64,000 nucleotides of DNA from Paenibacillus_E sp040812395 (lineage in GTDB: Bacteria > Bacillota > Bacilli > Paenibacillales > NBRC-103111): NCBI RefSeq assembly GCF_040812395.1, contig NZ_JBFNXH010000013.1, positions 114,072 through 178,071 of the forward strand, in the 5' to 3' direction. Below the pieces are notes generated by a model. The model saw only the letters and a program-made list of their open reading frames with translations, did no database searches and was not told the DNA's origin. The stretch's first letter is position 1. Every line of letters starts with the position of its first letter. Shown here piece by piece: positions 22,533 to 31,608 of this stretch. Position numbers and translations under genes: made by a program.

Positions 22533-24380
22533 ATGAGGTACGGACGCATACCTGAAGAGGTCATCGATGCTGTCCTCAAGCGCCATGACATCGTTGATGT
22601 GATTGGCCGGCATGTACATTTGAGCAAGCAAGGGCATTATATGAAAGGATTATGTCCTTTCCACTCGGAGAAAAGCCCTTCCTTTACCGTAACGCCGGAG
22701 AAACAGATCTATCGATGCTTTGGCTGCGGTGCGGGTGGTAACATCATCCGTTTTCTAATGGAAATTGAAGGTCTTAGTTTCTCAGAAGCCGTAACTAAGC
22801 TGGCTGAAGAAAGCGATATTCCGATTACTTGGGAGGAAACAACAGAAGAGCAGAGCGAGCTGCAGGCAGAGAAAGCAACCATGCTGAAAGCTTATGAATT
22901 TGCTGCAAATTTGTATCATTATATATTAGGCAATACGGAGCAAGGCAAAGTAGCTAAAGGCTATTTAGTCTCGCGGGGAATTTCCGATAAGCTAATTGAT
23001 ACGTTTAGGATTGGTTATGCTCCTGCGATGTGGGATACGCTTGTTCAACAGTTGGAGAAACGCGGATTTTCATTGCCGTTAATGGAGAAGAGCGGACTCA
23101 TATCGGCAAGACAAGAGGGCAATGGTTTCTTGGACAAATTCCGAGAACGCATTATGTTCCCTATTTGCGACTCAGCCGGTAAAGTTATCGCATTCGGCGG
23201 AAGATCCATGGGCGATGCGCAGCCCAAATACCTAAACAGTCCAGAATCCATACTTTTTAACAAAAGCCGGACCATGTACAACATGCATCAGGCAAGACCG
23301 CATATGCGCAAGCTCCAACAAGCGGTGCTTTTTGAAGGTTATGTAGATGTGATTAAAGCTTGGGAGGCAGGCGTCAGTAACGGAGTCGCCACCATGGGTA
23401 CCGCACTCACAAAGGAGCACGCGGCAGTATTGAACCGCAATGCGGACAAAGTCGTCGTATGCTATGACGGAGATAATGCCGGACAATCCGCGGCTTTCAA
23501 GAGTGTTCCGATTCTGGAAGAAGCAGGCTGCCAGGTTAATGTAGCCATGCTGCCTGACGGTAAAGATCCGGATGATTATGTTAGAAATTACGGTTTTGAC
23601 CGATTTGTACGGGAGATCATAGAGCCTGCCGTGCCATCGATGAAATATAAGCTTTTGTATGTTCGTAAAAATTTCAAGCTGCATGAGGACGGTGACCGAC
23701 TTCGCTATCTGCAAACCGCAGTTAAGATGATTGCCGATCTTCACTCGCCCATGGAACGTGAACATTATTTGAAACAGCTCGCTTCTGAATTTCCTGATTC
23801 TTCCTTCGAATCCATGAAGCTGGATCTTCATGAAATCTTGCTGCAATCGGAAAAAAACCGGCCAGACGGGGATAAGAAACCAAATCTGTGGAATAATGTT
23901 ATGAATAATGGGAGAACAGCGGAACGAACACGAACGAAAACACCATCGCTTTTACCCGCTTATCACAATGCAGAAAGACTGCTTCTAGCCATCATGATGC
24001 ATGATCGTGACGTAAGTAATCAAGTGGAAGCCCAATTAGGCGATGAATTTAATGTTGAAGCTCACGCAGTATTAGCTGCTTATTTATATGCTTACTACGC
24101 TCAGAACTCTGAGCCCGACGCAAGCCGATACATTGCCATGCTGCAGGATGAGCAGCTTGAGAGCTTAGCCAGCTCCATTGTTATGATGGGAGCCGGTCAC
24201 GGAATGAATGAACAAGTGATTGACGACTATATTCGCCAAATTCGCAAAGTTCCGATGCAAGAAGAGATTGAACGAAAAAAAGAGGAAAGTGTCCGTGCCC
24301 AGCGCGCGGGCGACCATCTAAGAGCTGCACAAATTGCAATTGAGATTATTGCCCTAGAAAAGAAATTGAAGTCAACTTAG
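22533..24380 (+). CDS. dnaG: DNA primase DnaG
   Basis: A 615-residue primase that synthesises RNA primers at the replication fork with the DnaB-type helicase. The N-terminal CHC2 zinc domain has Cys41, His44, Cys62 and Cys65 (CPFH and CFGC). The TOPRIM catalytic core shows LFEGYVDVIKAWEAG and CYDGDNAGQ, and a helical C-terminal domain for helicase binding ends the protein. ATG 22533 was preferred to an upstream in-frame ATG (22512) because aggtgg lies 6 bp before it and homologues start with RIPEE. It forms the conserved dnaG-sigA macromolecular synthesis pair. Confidence 0.97.
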   Translation: MRYGRIPEEVIDAVLKRHDIVDVIGRHVHLSKQGHYMKGLCPFHSEKSPSFTVTPEKQIYRCFGCGAGGNIIRFLMEIEGLSFSEAVTKLAEESDIPITWEETTEEQSELQAEKATMLKAYEFAANLYHYILGNTEQGKVAKGYLVSRGISDKLIDTFRIGYAPAMWDTLVQQLEKRGFSLPLMEKSGLISARQEGNGFLDKFRERIMFPICDSAGKVIAFGGRSMGDAQPKYLNSPESILFNKSRTMYNMHQARPHMRKLQQAVLFEGYVDVIKAWEAGVSNGVATMGTALTKEHAAVLNRNADKVVVCYDGDNAGQSAAFKSVPILEEAGCQVNVAMLPDGKDPDDYVRNYGFDRFVREIIEPAVPSMKYKLLYVRKNFKLHEDGDRLRYLQTAVKMIADLHSPMEREHYLKQLASEFPDSSFESMKLDLHEILLQSEKNRPDGDKKPNLWNNVMNNGRTAERTRTKTPSLLPAYHNAERLLLAIMMHDRDVSNQVEAQLGDEFNVEAHAVLAAYLYAYYAQNSEPDASRYIAMLQDEQLESLASSIVMMGAGHGMNEQVIDDYIRQIRKVPMQEEIERKKEESVRAQRAGDHLRAAQIAIEIIALEKKLKST

Positions 24381-24416
24381 AACTGCTGTATGACTAGGGA
24401 GGAGGGAGTCCGTACT

Positions 24417-25535
24417 ATGGCGAATGATCAGCGTACAGAACTAGAGACAGAATTAACCCTGGACCAGGTGAAAGACCAGCTTATCGAGCAGGGGAAAAAG
24501 CGGTCCTCACTGACTTACAAGGATATTATGGAGAAATTGGCTCCCTTCGATCAGGATCCGGAACAAATCGATGAGTTTTTCGAACAGCTCTCCGAGCATG
24601 GCATCGATGTAGGTAATGAATCGGACGATGAGATGTCGATGAATCCTGACGAGCAAGAACGCGATGAATTTAACTTCGATGATGATCTGGCTTTACCGCC
24701 AGGCATTAAGATTAACGATCCTGTTCGTATGTATTTGAAAGAAATTGGCCGTGTACCGCTTCTTTCTGCGGATGATGAAGTGGATTTGGCCAAGCGGATT
24801 GAAAATGGCGACGAGGAAGCAAAAAGACGCTTAGCCGAAGCTAACCTTAGACTCGTAGTCAGCATTGCTAAACGTTATGTAGGTCGGGGTATGTTGTTCT
24901 TGGATTTAATTCAGGAAGGCAACATGGGGCTTATTAAAGCTGTTGAAAAGTTCGATCATACCAAGGGTTATAAGTTCAGTACGTATGCTACTTGGTGGAT
25001 TCGTCAAGCGATCACACGCGCAATCGCGGACCAAGCGAGAACGATTCGAATTCCGGTACATATGGTCGAGACGATTAATAAGCTGATTCGGGTTTCTCGT
25101 CAATTATTGCAAGAGCTTGGGCGTGAACCGACACCTGAAGAGATTGCCAAAGAGATGGACTTGAGTACGGATAAAGTCAGAGAAATTATGAAAATTGCAC
25201 AAGAACCTGTTTCGCTCGAAACGCCAATCGGCGAAGAGGACGATTCTCACTTGGGTGATTTCATCGAGGATCAAGAAGCATTGGCACCAGCGGATGCAGC
25301 AGCTTACGAGCTTCTGAAAGAGCAGCTTGAGGATGTTCTGGATACGTTGACCGAGCGGGAAGAAAATGTGCTGCGTTTGCGTTTCGGATTGGATGACGGA
25401 CGTACGCGCACACTTGAAGAAGTTGGTAAAGTATTTGGCGTTACACGTGAACGGATTCGTCAAATTGAAGCGAAGGCGCTTCGTAAACTAAGACATCCTA
25501 GCCGAAGCAAAAGATTAAAGGATTTCTTGGAATAA
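24417..25535 (+). CDS. sigA: RNA polymerase primary sigma factor SigA
   Basis: A 372-residue housekeeping sigma factor (RpoD). Region 1.1 is acidic and helical; region 1.2-2 includes DPVRMYLKEIG, NLRLVVSIAKRYVGRG and the -10-recognising FSTYATWWIRQAITRAI. Region 3 follows, and region 4 has the -35-binding helix-turn-helix VGKVFGVTRERIRQIEAKAL. ATG 24417 has ggaggaggg ~9 bp upstream; a longer in-frame start at 24390 is unlikely. A strong terminator follows. Confidence 0.98.
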   Translation: MANDQRTELETELTLDQVKDQLIEQGKKRSSLTYKDIMEKLAPFDQDPEQIDEFFEQLSEHGIDVGNESDDEMSMNPDEQERDEFNFDDDLALPPGIKINDPVRMYLKEIGRVPLLSADDEVDLAKRIENGDEEAKRRLAEANLRLVVSIAKRYVGRGMLFLDLIQEGNMGLIKAVEKFDHTKGYKFSTYATWWIRQAITRAIADQARTIRIPVHMVETINKLIRVSRQLLQELGREPTPEEIAKEMDLSTDKVREIMKIAQEPVSLETPIGEEDDSHLGDFIEDQEALAPADAAAYELLKEQLEDVLDTLTEREENVLRLRFGLDDGRTRTLEEVGKVFGVTRERIRQIEAKALRKLRHPSRSKRLKDFLE

Positions 25536-25549
25536 GGTGTTTAGCTCTG

Positions 25550-25577
25550 CCCCATCGAAGTGGTGGGGTCTTTTTTT
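25550..25577 (+). terminator. Terminator after sigA
   Basis: ccccatc pairs with ggtgggg (one T-G) around a short loop, then seven T. Confidence 0.9.
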
Positions 25578-25655
25578 GCTTATTTGTGTAAACAACCCCT
25601 AATAGCTTTATTGTATTTCTCCGATATAGTAGCTAGGTAGGAAGGTGAGCGTACT

Positions 25656-26486
25656 ATGGATGCCGAAAAACGAAAAATAATTGTAAAAGAAATCGAGCAT
25701 TGGCGTAGAAGCAGGCTGCTGCCAGAGCATTATTGTGATTTTCTGATGAATTTATATGTAGACGAAGGAATGGAAAAAACGAAATCGGTAATGGGTGTAT
25801 CCGCATCCTCAGTAGTAAACATTAATTGGAAAATTTGGATAATCGCTTTGGCGGTAATTACCGCTCTAGCCTTATCTGCTCTTAATTTTAACTCTTTTGG
25901 AATGCCAATGCAAATTGGAATTTCCACTCTTTTTGTCGTGATTTGTTACTTTTTTGGATACAAGCAAAAGAGTAAAGCTCCTGTTATAAGTTACCTGATT
26001 TATGGTCTTGCTTCCAGTTCATTGCTTTTTATTGGTATGTACTTAATGCACAGCTATGATGTAAGTTCGTCATATGTGTATGTGGGGTATATTGCTTTCT
26101 GTAGTTTGGTTTGGCTGATCAATGGTCTGACCGGGCGTATGGCTATTTTTCAATTCTGCGGTTGGATTGGGCTTGTTGCTGTATATGGATGGATGCTCCT
26201 CCAGAAGCTTGAGTACCCCGGATGGTTTTCTCTTGAAATTAGCTGGATTCCAGTTAGTATAGTACTTATATGGATCGCTTGGCTTGTGCATCATACGAAT
26301 AAGCAGGCAGCAGGAATTCTTCTGGTGGTCGGTGGTTTAGTTTGGTTTGCCCCTGAAGCGGTAACTTTTTTGGTAGATGTGGATATGAGCTCGCGTGTTA
26401 TTCAATTATCGTTTACAGGGAAATTGGTCTCAGCGGGAATCGCGTTATTTTTGTTACGTAAAAAATGGGTAGAGTGGGTAATGTGA
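25656..26486 (+). CDS. Polytopic membrane protein of unknown function
   Basis: A 276-residue protein with a ~55-residue cytosolic start (EIEHWRRSRLLPEHYCDFLMN) and about eight hydrophobic spans. The N-terminal helical segment ending at the first span resembles that of DUF2157-type membrane proteins, but I do not identify the family with certainty. taggaaggtgag precedes ATG 25656. trmK begins only 3 bp after its end, suggesting translational coupling. Confidence 0.8.
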   Translation: MDAEKRKIIVKEIEHWRRSRLLPEHYCDFLMNLYVDEGMEKTKSVMGVSASSVVNINWKIWIIALAVITALALSALNFNSFGMPMQIGISTLFVVICYFFGYKQKSKAPVISYLIYGLASSSLLFIGMYLMHSYDVSSSYVYVGYIAFCSLVWLINGLTGRMAIFQFCGWIGLVAVYGWMLLQKLEYPGWFSLEISWIPVSIVLIWIAWLVHHTNKQAAGILLVVGGLVWFAPEAVTFLVDVDMSSRVIQLSFTGKLVSAGIALFLLRKKWVEWVM

Positions 26487-26489
26487 AGC

Positions 26490-27254
26490 ATGGTGAAATT
26501 ATCAGAAAGACTTCAAATGATTGCGGAGCGGGTTCCTCAAGGTTCGAGGCTCGCCGATATTGGTTCAGATCACGCGCTGCTTCCGACTTATTTGGCACAG
26601 AATGGCGTTGTTACCTTTGCTGTGGCAGGGGAAGTGAATCCAGGGCCTTATGAGGCGGCAAAGCGGCAAGTTCTGGAAAGTGGATTGTCTAAAACAATTA
26701 GTGTAAGATCCGGTGATGGCTTAGCGGTCATTGAGCCCGGTGAAGTGGATGTGATTACGATTGCAGGTATGGGCGGAAGTCTGATGGCCAGCATTTTGGA
26801 TGCGGGCAAAGAAAAGCTGCAAGGTGTGTCTAAACTCATTTTACAGCCTAATGTGGGAGAAGATCAGGTTAGGCGCTGGCTGGATGAGCAGGGCTGGTTT
26901 CTGGAGACAGAGGCTATTCTGGAGGAAGATGGGAAGATATACGAAATCTTGACGGCGGTTCCAAATGAGAAACAGTTGAAAGATCAATTGCAGTCGCTTT
27001 ACCAGAACCGCAGCTTGCCTGGCCATAAGACAGTGGACAAATTCCGTCTTCTTCAAATGGGGCCATATTTGGTAACGGAGGCTCCCGCTGTCTGGTTTAA
27101 GAAATGGGAGAGTGAGCTGGAAAAGCTGAACATGATACAGACTCAATTATCACATTCCTCGGCTGAAGCATCCAAAGTCAAAGCTGAACAAATCGGCCAG
27201 GAGATTCGCGAAATCAAGGAGGTCCTCGCTTGTTTGCAAAAGGTCAAACCGTAA
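26490..27254 (+). CDS. trmK: tRNA (adenine22-N1)-methyltransferase TrmK
   Basis: A 254-residue class I SAM-dependent methyltransferase. The SAM motif RLADIGSDHALLPTYL near residue 20 and the ITIAGMGGSLMASIL motif near 90 identify the TrmK (YqfN) family, which makes m1A22 in tRNA. A C-terminal coiled-coil region (~190-254) is also typical. The gene overlaps the following nif3-like gene by 25 bp, a pair conserved across Bacillales downstream of sigA. Confidence 0.95.
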   Translation: MVKLSERLQMIAERVPQGSRLADIGSDHALLPTYLAQNGVVTFAVAGEVNPGPYEAAKRQVLESGLSKTISVRSGDGLAVIEPGEVDVITIAGMGGSLMASILDAGKEKLQGVSKLILQPNVGEDQVRRWLDEQGWFLETEAILEEDGKIYEILTAVPNEKQLKDQLQSLYQNRSLPGHKTVDKFRLLQMGPYLVTEAPAVWFKKWESELEKLNMIQTQLSHSSAEASKVKAEQIGQEIREIKEVLACLQKVKP

Positions 27255-28339
27255 TCCAGCTGTTTGAGCAGCTGGCACCCAAGCATTATGCGATGCCTGA
27301 CGATAAAATCGGCCTACAGCTTGGATCCTTGCAAAAGGAGATCAAAAAAGTGCTTGTCGCTCTGGATGTAACCGATGAGGTGGTCGAAGAGGCGATTCGC
27401 CTTGAGGCAAACCTCATTATTGCCCACCATGCGATCATTTTCCGTCCGCTTGCGCATCTGCAGACTGATACGCCGGCCGGTCGGTTATACGAAAAACTAA
27501 TTAAGCACGATATTGCCGTCTATATCGCTCATACGAACCTTGATGTGGCGGAAGGCGGCATCAACGATATGATGGCGGCGTCGCTAGGCCTCACCGACCT
27601 TACGCATCTCGAAGATGTCCACACGGAGAAGCTGCAGAAGCTGGTAGTGTTCGTCCCGGAGACGCACCACCAGCAAGTGCTGGATGCCCTCTTCATCGCG
27701 GGCGCGGGGTGGATCGGGCAGTACAGCCACTGCAGCTTCAACATCCCCGGCACGGGTACGTTCCTGCCGCAGGAAGGAACGCACCCGTATATCGGGGAGG
27801 CGGGCAAGCTGGAACGCGTACAGGAAGTACGCGTTGAGACGATCGTAACCGCCAGCGTACAGCGCAAGGCGGTTCAAGCTATGCTGAAGGCCCACCCCTA
27901 TGAGGAGGTGGCCTATGACCTCTACCCGATGGACCTCAAGGGTAGAGTGTTCGGTCTGGGCCGCGCGGGCAAGCTGCCCGCGGCGACGACGCTCCGCGAG
28001 CTAACAGAGCTCGCGAAGCGGGTGTTCGACGTGCCGGCGGTGCGCGTCGTCGGCGATCTGGCCCGGCCCATACGCAAGGTGGCCGTGCTGGGCGGTTCTG
28101 GCGGCCGCTACATGCGGCACGCCATGTTTGCCGGCGCTGATGTGCTCGTCACCGGCGACATCGACTACCACACCGCGCACGATGCGCTTGCGGCGGGGAT
28201 TGCGCTCATCGACGTTGGTCATAACGTCGAGAAGATCATGAAGCGCGGCGTGGCTGAGTATCTCGCCGCGCAGCTGCTAAAGACAGACACGCAAGTGCTC
28301 GCGTCTGAAGTAAACACGGAGCCATTTCAATTCCTCTAG
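27230..28339 (+). CDS. Nif3-like dinuclear metal centre protein (YqfO family)
   Basis: A 369-residue protein. The metal-binding motifs of the Nif3 fold are IIAHHAIIF (~residue 63), HTNLDVAEGGIND (~103) and DVGHNVEK (~330). The central ~110 residues (VFVPETHHQQVLDALF onwards) form the PII-like insertion seen in the long YqfO proteins. A hydrolase such as GTP cyclohydrolase-like activity has been proposed for the family but is not settled. The start is TTG 27230, with aaggagg 7 bp upstream inside trmK. Bases ~27600-28300 are markedly richer in GC than the first 300 bp of the gene. Confidence 0.93.
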   Translation: MFAKGQTVIQLFEQLAPKHYAMPDDKIGLQLGSLQKEIKKVLVALDVTDEVVEEAIRLEANLIIAHHAIIFRPLAHLQTDTPAGRLYEKLIKHDIAVYIAHTNLDVAEGGINDMMAASLGLTDLTHLEDVHTEKLQKLVVFVPETHHQQVLDALFIAGAGWIGQYSHCSFNIPGTGTFLPQEGTHPYIGEAGKLERVQEVRVETIVTASVQRKAVQAMLKAHPYEEVAYDLYPMDLKGRVFGLGRAGKLPAATTLRELTELAKRVFDVPAVRVVGDLARPIRKVAVLGGSGGRYMRHAMFAGADVLVTGDIDYHTAHDALAAGIALIDVGHNVEKIMKRGVAEYLAAQLLKTDTQVLASEVNTEPFQFL

Positions 28340-28372
28340 GCTCATATTGGATAGCGAGGGAACGAACAACAG

Positions 28373-28401
28373 TTGTAATTCATGTGCATTCCTTGTATAC
28401 T
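28373..28401 (+). promoter_or_regulatory. Promoter of rnpB
   Basis: TTGTAA (28373-28378), 17-bp spacer, TATACT (28396-28401), ending ~11 bp before the 5' end of the RNA. Confidence 0.75.
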
Positions 28402-28411
28402 AGCCTATGCA

Positions 28412-28862
28412 TCGGAAAGTTTGACAGACAATCGCTGGCATGGCGACATGCGAGAGGAAAGTCCGGGCTCCATAGGGCAGGGTGCTGGATAACGTCCAGT
28501 CAACGCGAGTTGAAGGATAGGGCCACAGAAATGGACCGCCGATGGCGCCGCCGTCTCATGACTGCGGATGTTGACAACCTTATGGTTGCAACCGCACAGG
28601 CAAGGGTGGAACCGTGGTGTAAGAGACCACGAGGTTCTATGGTGACATAGATCCTGGTAAACCCCACTTGGAGCAAGACCTAGAGGAACGCAAGCCGCTC
28701 TCGAAGCGGCAGTCTTAGCCCGAGACGCGTTCGGGTTGGTCGCTTGAGCTGTACAGCAATGTATGGCCTAGATAGATGATTGTCGCTTCAATGGTGGCAG
28801 GGGAGCAGACGCCCGTTACGACCACTGGAAGTACAGAACCCGGCTTACGGCAAACTTTCCAT
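28412..28862 (+). ncRNA. rnpB: RNase P RNA (class A-like)
   Basis: The catalytic RNA of ribonuclease P, which matures the 5' ends of tRNAs. Outer helix P1 is a perfect 10-bp pair, ggaaagtttg (28414-28423) with caaactttcc (28851-28860). Conserved blocks in order: gaggaaagtccgggctc, gggtgctggataacgtcca, gccacagaaa, aaccccacttggagcaagac, cctagatagatgattg and acagaacccggcttacgg. The gggtgc-N-ggataacg block and the acagaacccggctta end are those of class A (E. coli-type) RNAs rather than the class B RNA of Bacillus. Size (~450 nt) is longer than most class A RNAs. Short ORFs inside it are not genes. Confidence 0.96.
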
Positions 28863-28872
28863 ACTGTCGGTT

Positions 28873-28906
28873 ACCCGCAAGGCTTCGCGCTTTGCGGGTT
28901 TTACTT
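28873..28906 (+). terminator. Terminator of rnpB
   Basis: acccgcaa (28873-28880) and ttgcgggt (28892-28899) form an 8-bp perfect stem followed by a T-rich run. Confidence 0.9.
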
Positions 28907-28933
28907 TTCTGAGTGGTTATACCAATCTCATTG

Positions 28934-28963
28934 TTGACATTCATTTCAAATCGTCATTAATAT
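28934..28963 (+). promoter_or_regulatory. Promoter of the marR-type gene
   Basis: TTGACA (28934-28939), 18-bp spacer and TAATAT (28958-28963), 42 bp before the start codon. Confidence 0.65.
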
Positions 28964-29005
28964 AGTTCGTACATATTTATTTGCTAAACGAATGGGAGGC
29001 TTATC

Positions 29006-29470
29006 ATGAGTGATCATCACCTTCACGATGAATCGACAGTTCTTGTTCAAGAACTAGCATGCATATTTGGTCAATTGACACGGTCCAGCAATACGAGTGC
29101 GTCCTTTAAAGGCTTGCGGCAAAGCGAGTTCAGACTGTTGACGACAGTGTCCTATTACGCTGGCCCTGACTCTGCGGGCATCAAAATATCCGAACTTAGC
29201 AAAGCTATGAAAATGACGCCGGCGGGAGCGACGCATCTTGTAAGCGCGCTTGAGGAAAACGGGTTTCTGGAACGATTAGCCGACCCGGTCGACCGCAGAA
29301 TTGTATTAGTGCGGCTTACGACATCGGGCGAAGAACAGATCAAAGTGACGGAAGCGCATTTTTTTGATGTGTTTAAAGGGCTGGCCGCTCATCTGGGTGA
29401 AAAAGATAGCAGAGAGCTCGTTAGATTACTCCAAACAAGCCTGCTTTTTCTAAAAGGGGAGAATAAATAA
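29006..29470 (+). CDS. MarR family transcriptional regulator
   Basis: A 154-residue winged-helix protein: helical dimerisation segments at both ends and a DNA-binding core containing KISELSKAMKMTPAGATHLV and the wing DPVDRRIVLVRLT. MarR proteins are usually repressors relieved by small aromatic ligands or oxidation. gggaggc lies ~9 bp before ATG 29006. It converges on the subtilase gene with a shared terminator, and no other gene follows on its strand, so its target is not evident from context. Confidence 0.92.
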   Translation: MSDHHLHDESTVLVQELACIFGQLTRSSNTSASFKGLRQSEFRLLTTVSYYAGPDSAGIKISELSKAMKMTPAGATHLVSALEENGFLERLADPVDRRIVLVRLTTSGEEQIKVTEAHFFDVFKGLAAHLGEKDSRELVRLLQTSLLFLKGENK

Positions 29471-29486
29471 GATTACAGCGAATACA

Positions 29487-29515
29487 AAAACGCCATCCGT
29501 ATCGGGTGGCGTTTC
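29487..29515. terminator. Bidirectional terminator between marR-type and subtilase genes
   Basis: aacgccatcc and gggtggcgtt form a stem with A-runs on one side and T-runs on the other, usable on both strands. Confidence 0.8.
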
Positions 29516-29526
29516 TGCATATTCAC

Positions 29527-31458
29527 TTAAGACGTATATTTTTGGAGGATTTGCTCCATTTGGCGGGACAGGCTTTGCGGTAAAAAAGAAGTTGAGGTTG
29601 AGGTCGAGGTTGCTGTTGTGCCCTTTGCTTGTTGGGCGAGCTGAACGGCTTTGACAACGTCGATTAATCCAAAACCAAAATAGACATCCCTTCCAGGAGA
29701 ACCTAAATCTTGAGCCGATTGTCTCATAATCTCATAGACTTCCGTGTTTTTAAGTGCAGGATTCGTTGAGCGAATCAAGGCAGCGAGGGCAGTCACATGC
29801 GGGCTAGCCATAGACGTTCCCGACAGGGCTGCGTATTGGTTGCCCGGGTATGTGCTGGCAATGCTTACCCCCGGTGCAGCTACATCGATATAGTCGCCAT
29901 AATTGGAAAATGGCGCTTTATTATTTTCAGCGTCTGTCGCAGCCACTGCGAACACTTCCGGGTAGGCCGCCGGGAAACCTGGGCGTTCCGTATTGTCATT
30001 TCCGCTAGCTGCAATAAGGGCAACATCTTTATCATAGGCGTATTTGATGGCATCGTGAAGAAAGCCGGAATCCGCGTAATTGCCGAGACTTAAGTTCATT
30101 ACTTTGGCGCCATGGTCAGCGGCCCAGATAATACCTTGAGCGACCGAATATGTGCTGCCGGCTCCAGTTTGATCCAGCACTTTAACAGGAAGAACTTTAT
30201 TGTACCAAGTCATGCCGGCAACACCTAAATTATTGTTGACGAGCGCTGCGATCACGCCGGTTACATGAGTGCCATGCCCGACATCATCCTGTGGAGTATC
30301 GGTGCCGCTGATCACATTATAGCCGGGCAGCAGTTGCCCCTGAAGGTCTGGATGCTGCAAGTCAACGCCGGTATCAACAACAGCGACTACCACGTCTTTG
30401 GCCCCGCGGTTAAGCTGCCATCCTTGCACCGTCTCAATGAGAGGCAAGTTCCATTGATATTTACTGTACAAATTATCATTGGGCATGAAATTCTGGCTGA
30501 TTGTGCTTGAATTTGCAGAGGTGCTATCTGAATAATAATCATCTGATCTGGTGCTGGCGGGATCGCTGTGGGTATAGCCATTCGTCAAATATAAGAAATG
30601 AGGCTCCACATAAGCGACATCCCATTTCTTAAAATAGGCCATTAATTGTTTCGCTTCCATGCCTTCCGTACGAAATACATAAGTATATCCGAGTTTTTGC
30701 ACATAGTTAGCTTTGATTTCGGATTTTATTTGCGCAAGCTGAGCATCGCTAGGATTTTGCTTGAAACGAACGACGACTTCGTTTTGCTGATAATGACTCG
30801 TGCCTTGATTATCTTCGGGATGATCAACAACTTTATCTTGCAATGTGTCCGTATCGACGGATTCCACTTTCCATCGATTTTCATTTGGATAAGGCTCAAG
30901 CCGCAAATTTTTGCGTTGATGATCGGCAACCTGATGCAAAATATCCTGGTGAATCACGCCAATCAAAGAACCATCGGCCTTATCTGAAGGCAGTCCTAAC
31001 ACGAAGTAGATGTGTTGGCCTTGGCCGAATTGCGGCGATTGATAATGTTTGCCTGCATCAACCGCTGTTTTTGCCTCTTTCATGAAGTTTGAAGTCTGGT
31101 CTGTATTAACTTTTGGCAGGTCGCCTTCCTTTATGCCTTGATCTAATGCTTGATTGCGCTTCGACCAAATGAGCACATCCATCTTCTCATGTCCGGATTT
31201 CATTTGCTTAAGCACATGGGCGGCGGGCTCCCCGGTTTCGATCCGTCCGATCATTTTGGCGAAATCAAGTGAGCATTGGCTTCTGCATAAATCATCGGTG
31301 AGCTTGACATCTTGATCCAGAAGTGTTTGTTTGCTGGCAGTTTCATACTTTGCCCTATAGACTTCAGGTCCAGGCGTTGTTTGGGGATTGTGCCGATCGG
31401 TGAACATGAAAATGCCTAAACCTAATACAAATAGGAATGTACATACATAACGCCACAT
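29527..31458 (-). CDS. Secreted or membrane-anchored subtilase (S8 peptidase)
   Basis: A 643-residue protein with an N-terminal hydrophobic segment (residues ~4-20), either a signal peptide or an anchor. Residues ~25-205 are an extracytoplasmic region of unknown fold with a Cys pair (CRSQC). An inhibitor-I9-like propeptide follows (~225-295). The catalytic domain carries the triad Asp362 (VVDTGVD), His395 (GHGTH) and Ser549 (SGTSMASPH), with Asn487 (AASGN) for the oxyanion hole, so it should be active. A Ser/Thr-rich tail follows. aggagg precedes ATG by 8 bp. The extra N-terminal region might control where or when the protease acts. Confidence 0.93.
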   Translation of the reverse strand: MWRYVCTFLFVLGLGIFMFTDRHNPQTTPGPEVYRAKYETASKQTLLDQDVKLTDDLCRSQCSLDFAKMIGRIETGEPAAHVLKQMKSGHEKMDVLIWSKRNQALDQGIKEGDLPKVNTDQTSNFMKEAKTAVDAGKHYQSPQFGQGQHIYFVLGLPSDKADGSLIGVIHQDILHQVADHQRKNLRLEPYPNENRWKVESVDTDTLQDKVVDHPEDNQGTSHYQQNEVVVRFKQNPSDAQLAQIKSEIKANYVQKLGYTYVFRTEGMEAKQLMAYFKKWDVAYVEPHFLYLTNGYTHSDPASTRSDDYYSDSTSANSSTISQNFMPNDNLYSKYQWNLPLIETVQGWQLNRGAKDVVVAVVDTGVDLQHPDLQGQLLPGYNVISGTDTPQDDVGHGTHVTGVIAALVNNNLGVAGMTWYNKVLPVKVLDQTGAGSTYSVAQGIIWAADHGAKVMNLSLGNYADSGFLHDAIKYAYDKDVALIAASGNDNTERPGFPAAYPEVFAVAATDAENNKAPFSNYGDYIDVAAPGVSIASTYPGNQYAALSGTSMASPHVTALAALIRSTNPALKNTEVYEIMRQSAQDLGSPGRDVYFGFGLIDVVKAVQLAQQAKGTTATSTSTSTSFLPQSLSRQMEQILQKYTS

Positions 31459-31608
31459 GAAATAGGCCTCCTCGGGTTGAACGCTTTTGTAGTTTTAGGG
31501 TGAGGTGCAGAGCTTTGATTTATGCATGCCAACTAGAGTTTTGCATATACCTTTTCTGACTTTTTTATGGTAGGATAGGAATAGCGCAATTAGAGGAGGT
31601 CTTCATGA

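Noticed and set aside
28384..28965. Small frames within the RNase P RNA gene
   Set aside because: The region is a structured RNA with all conserved blocks; translated frames have no family features.
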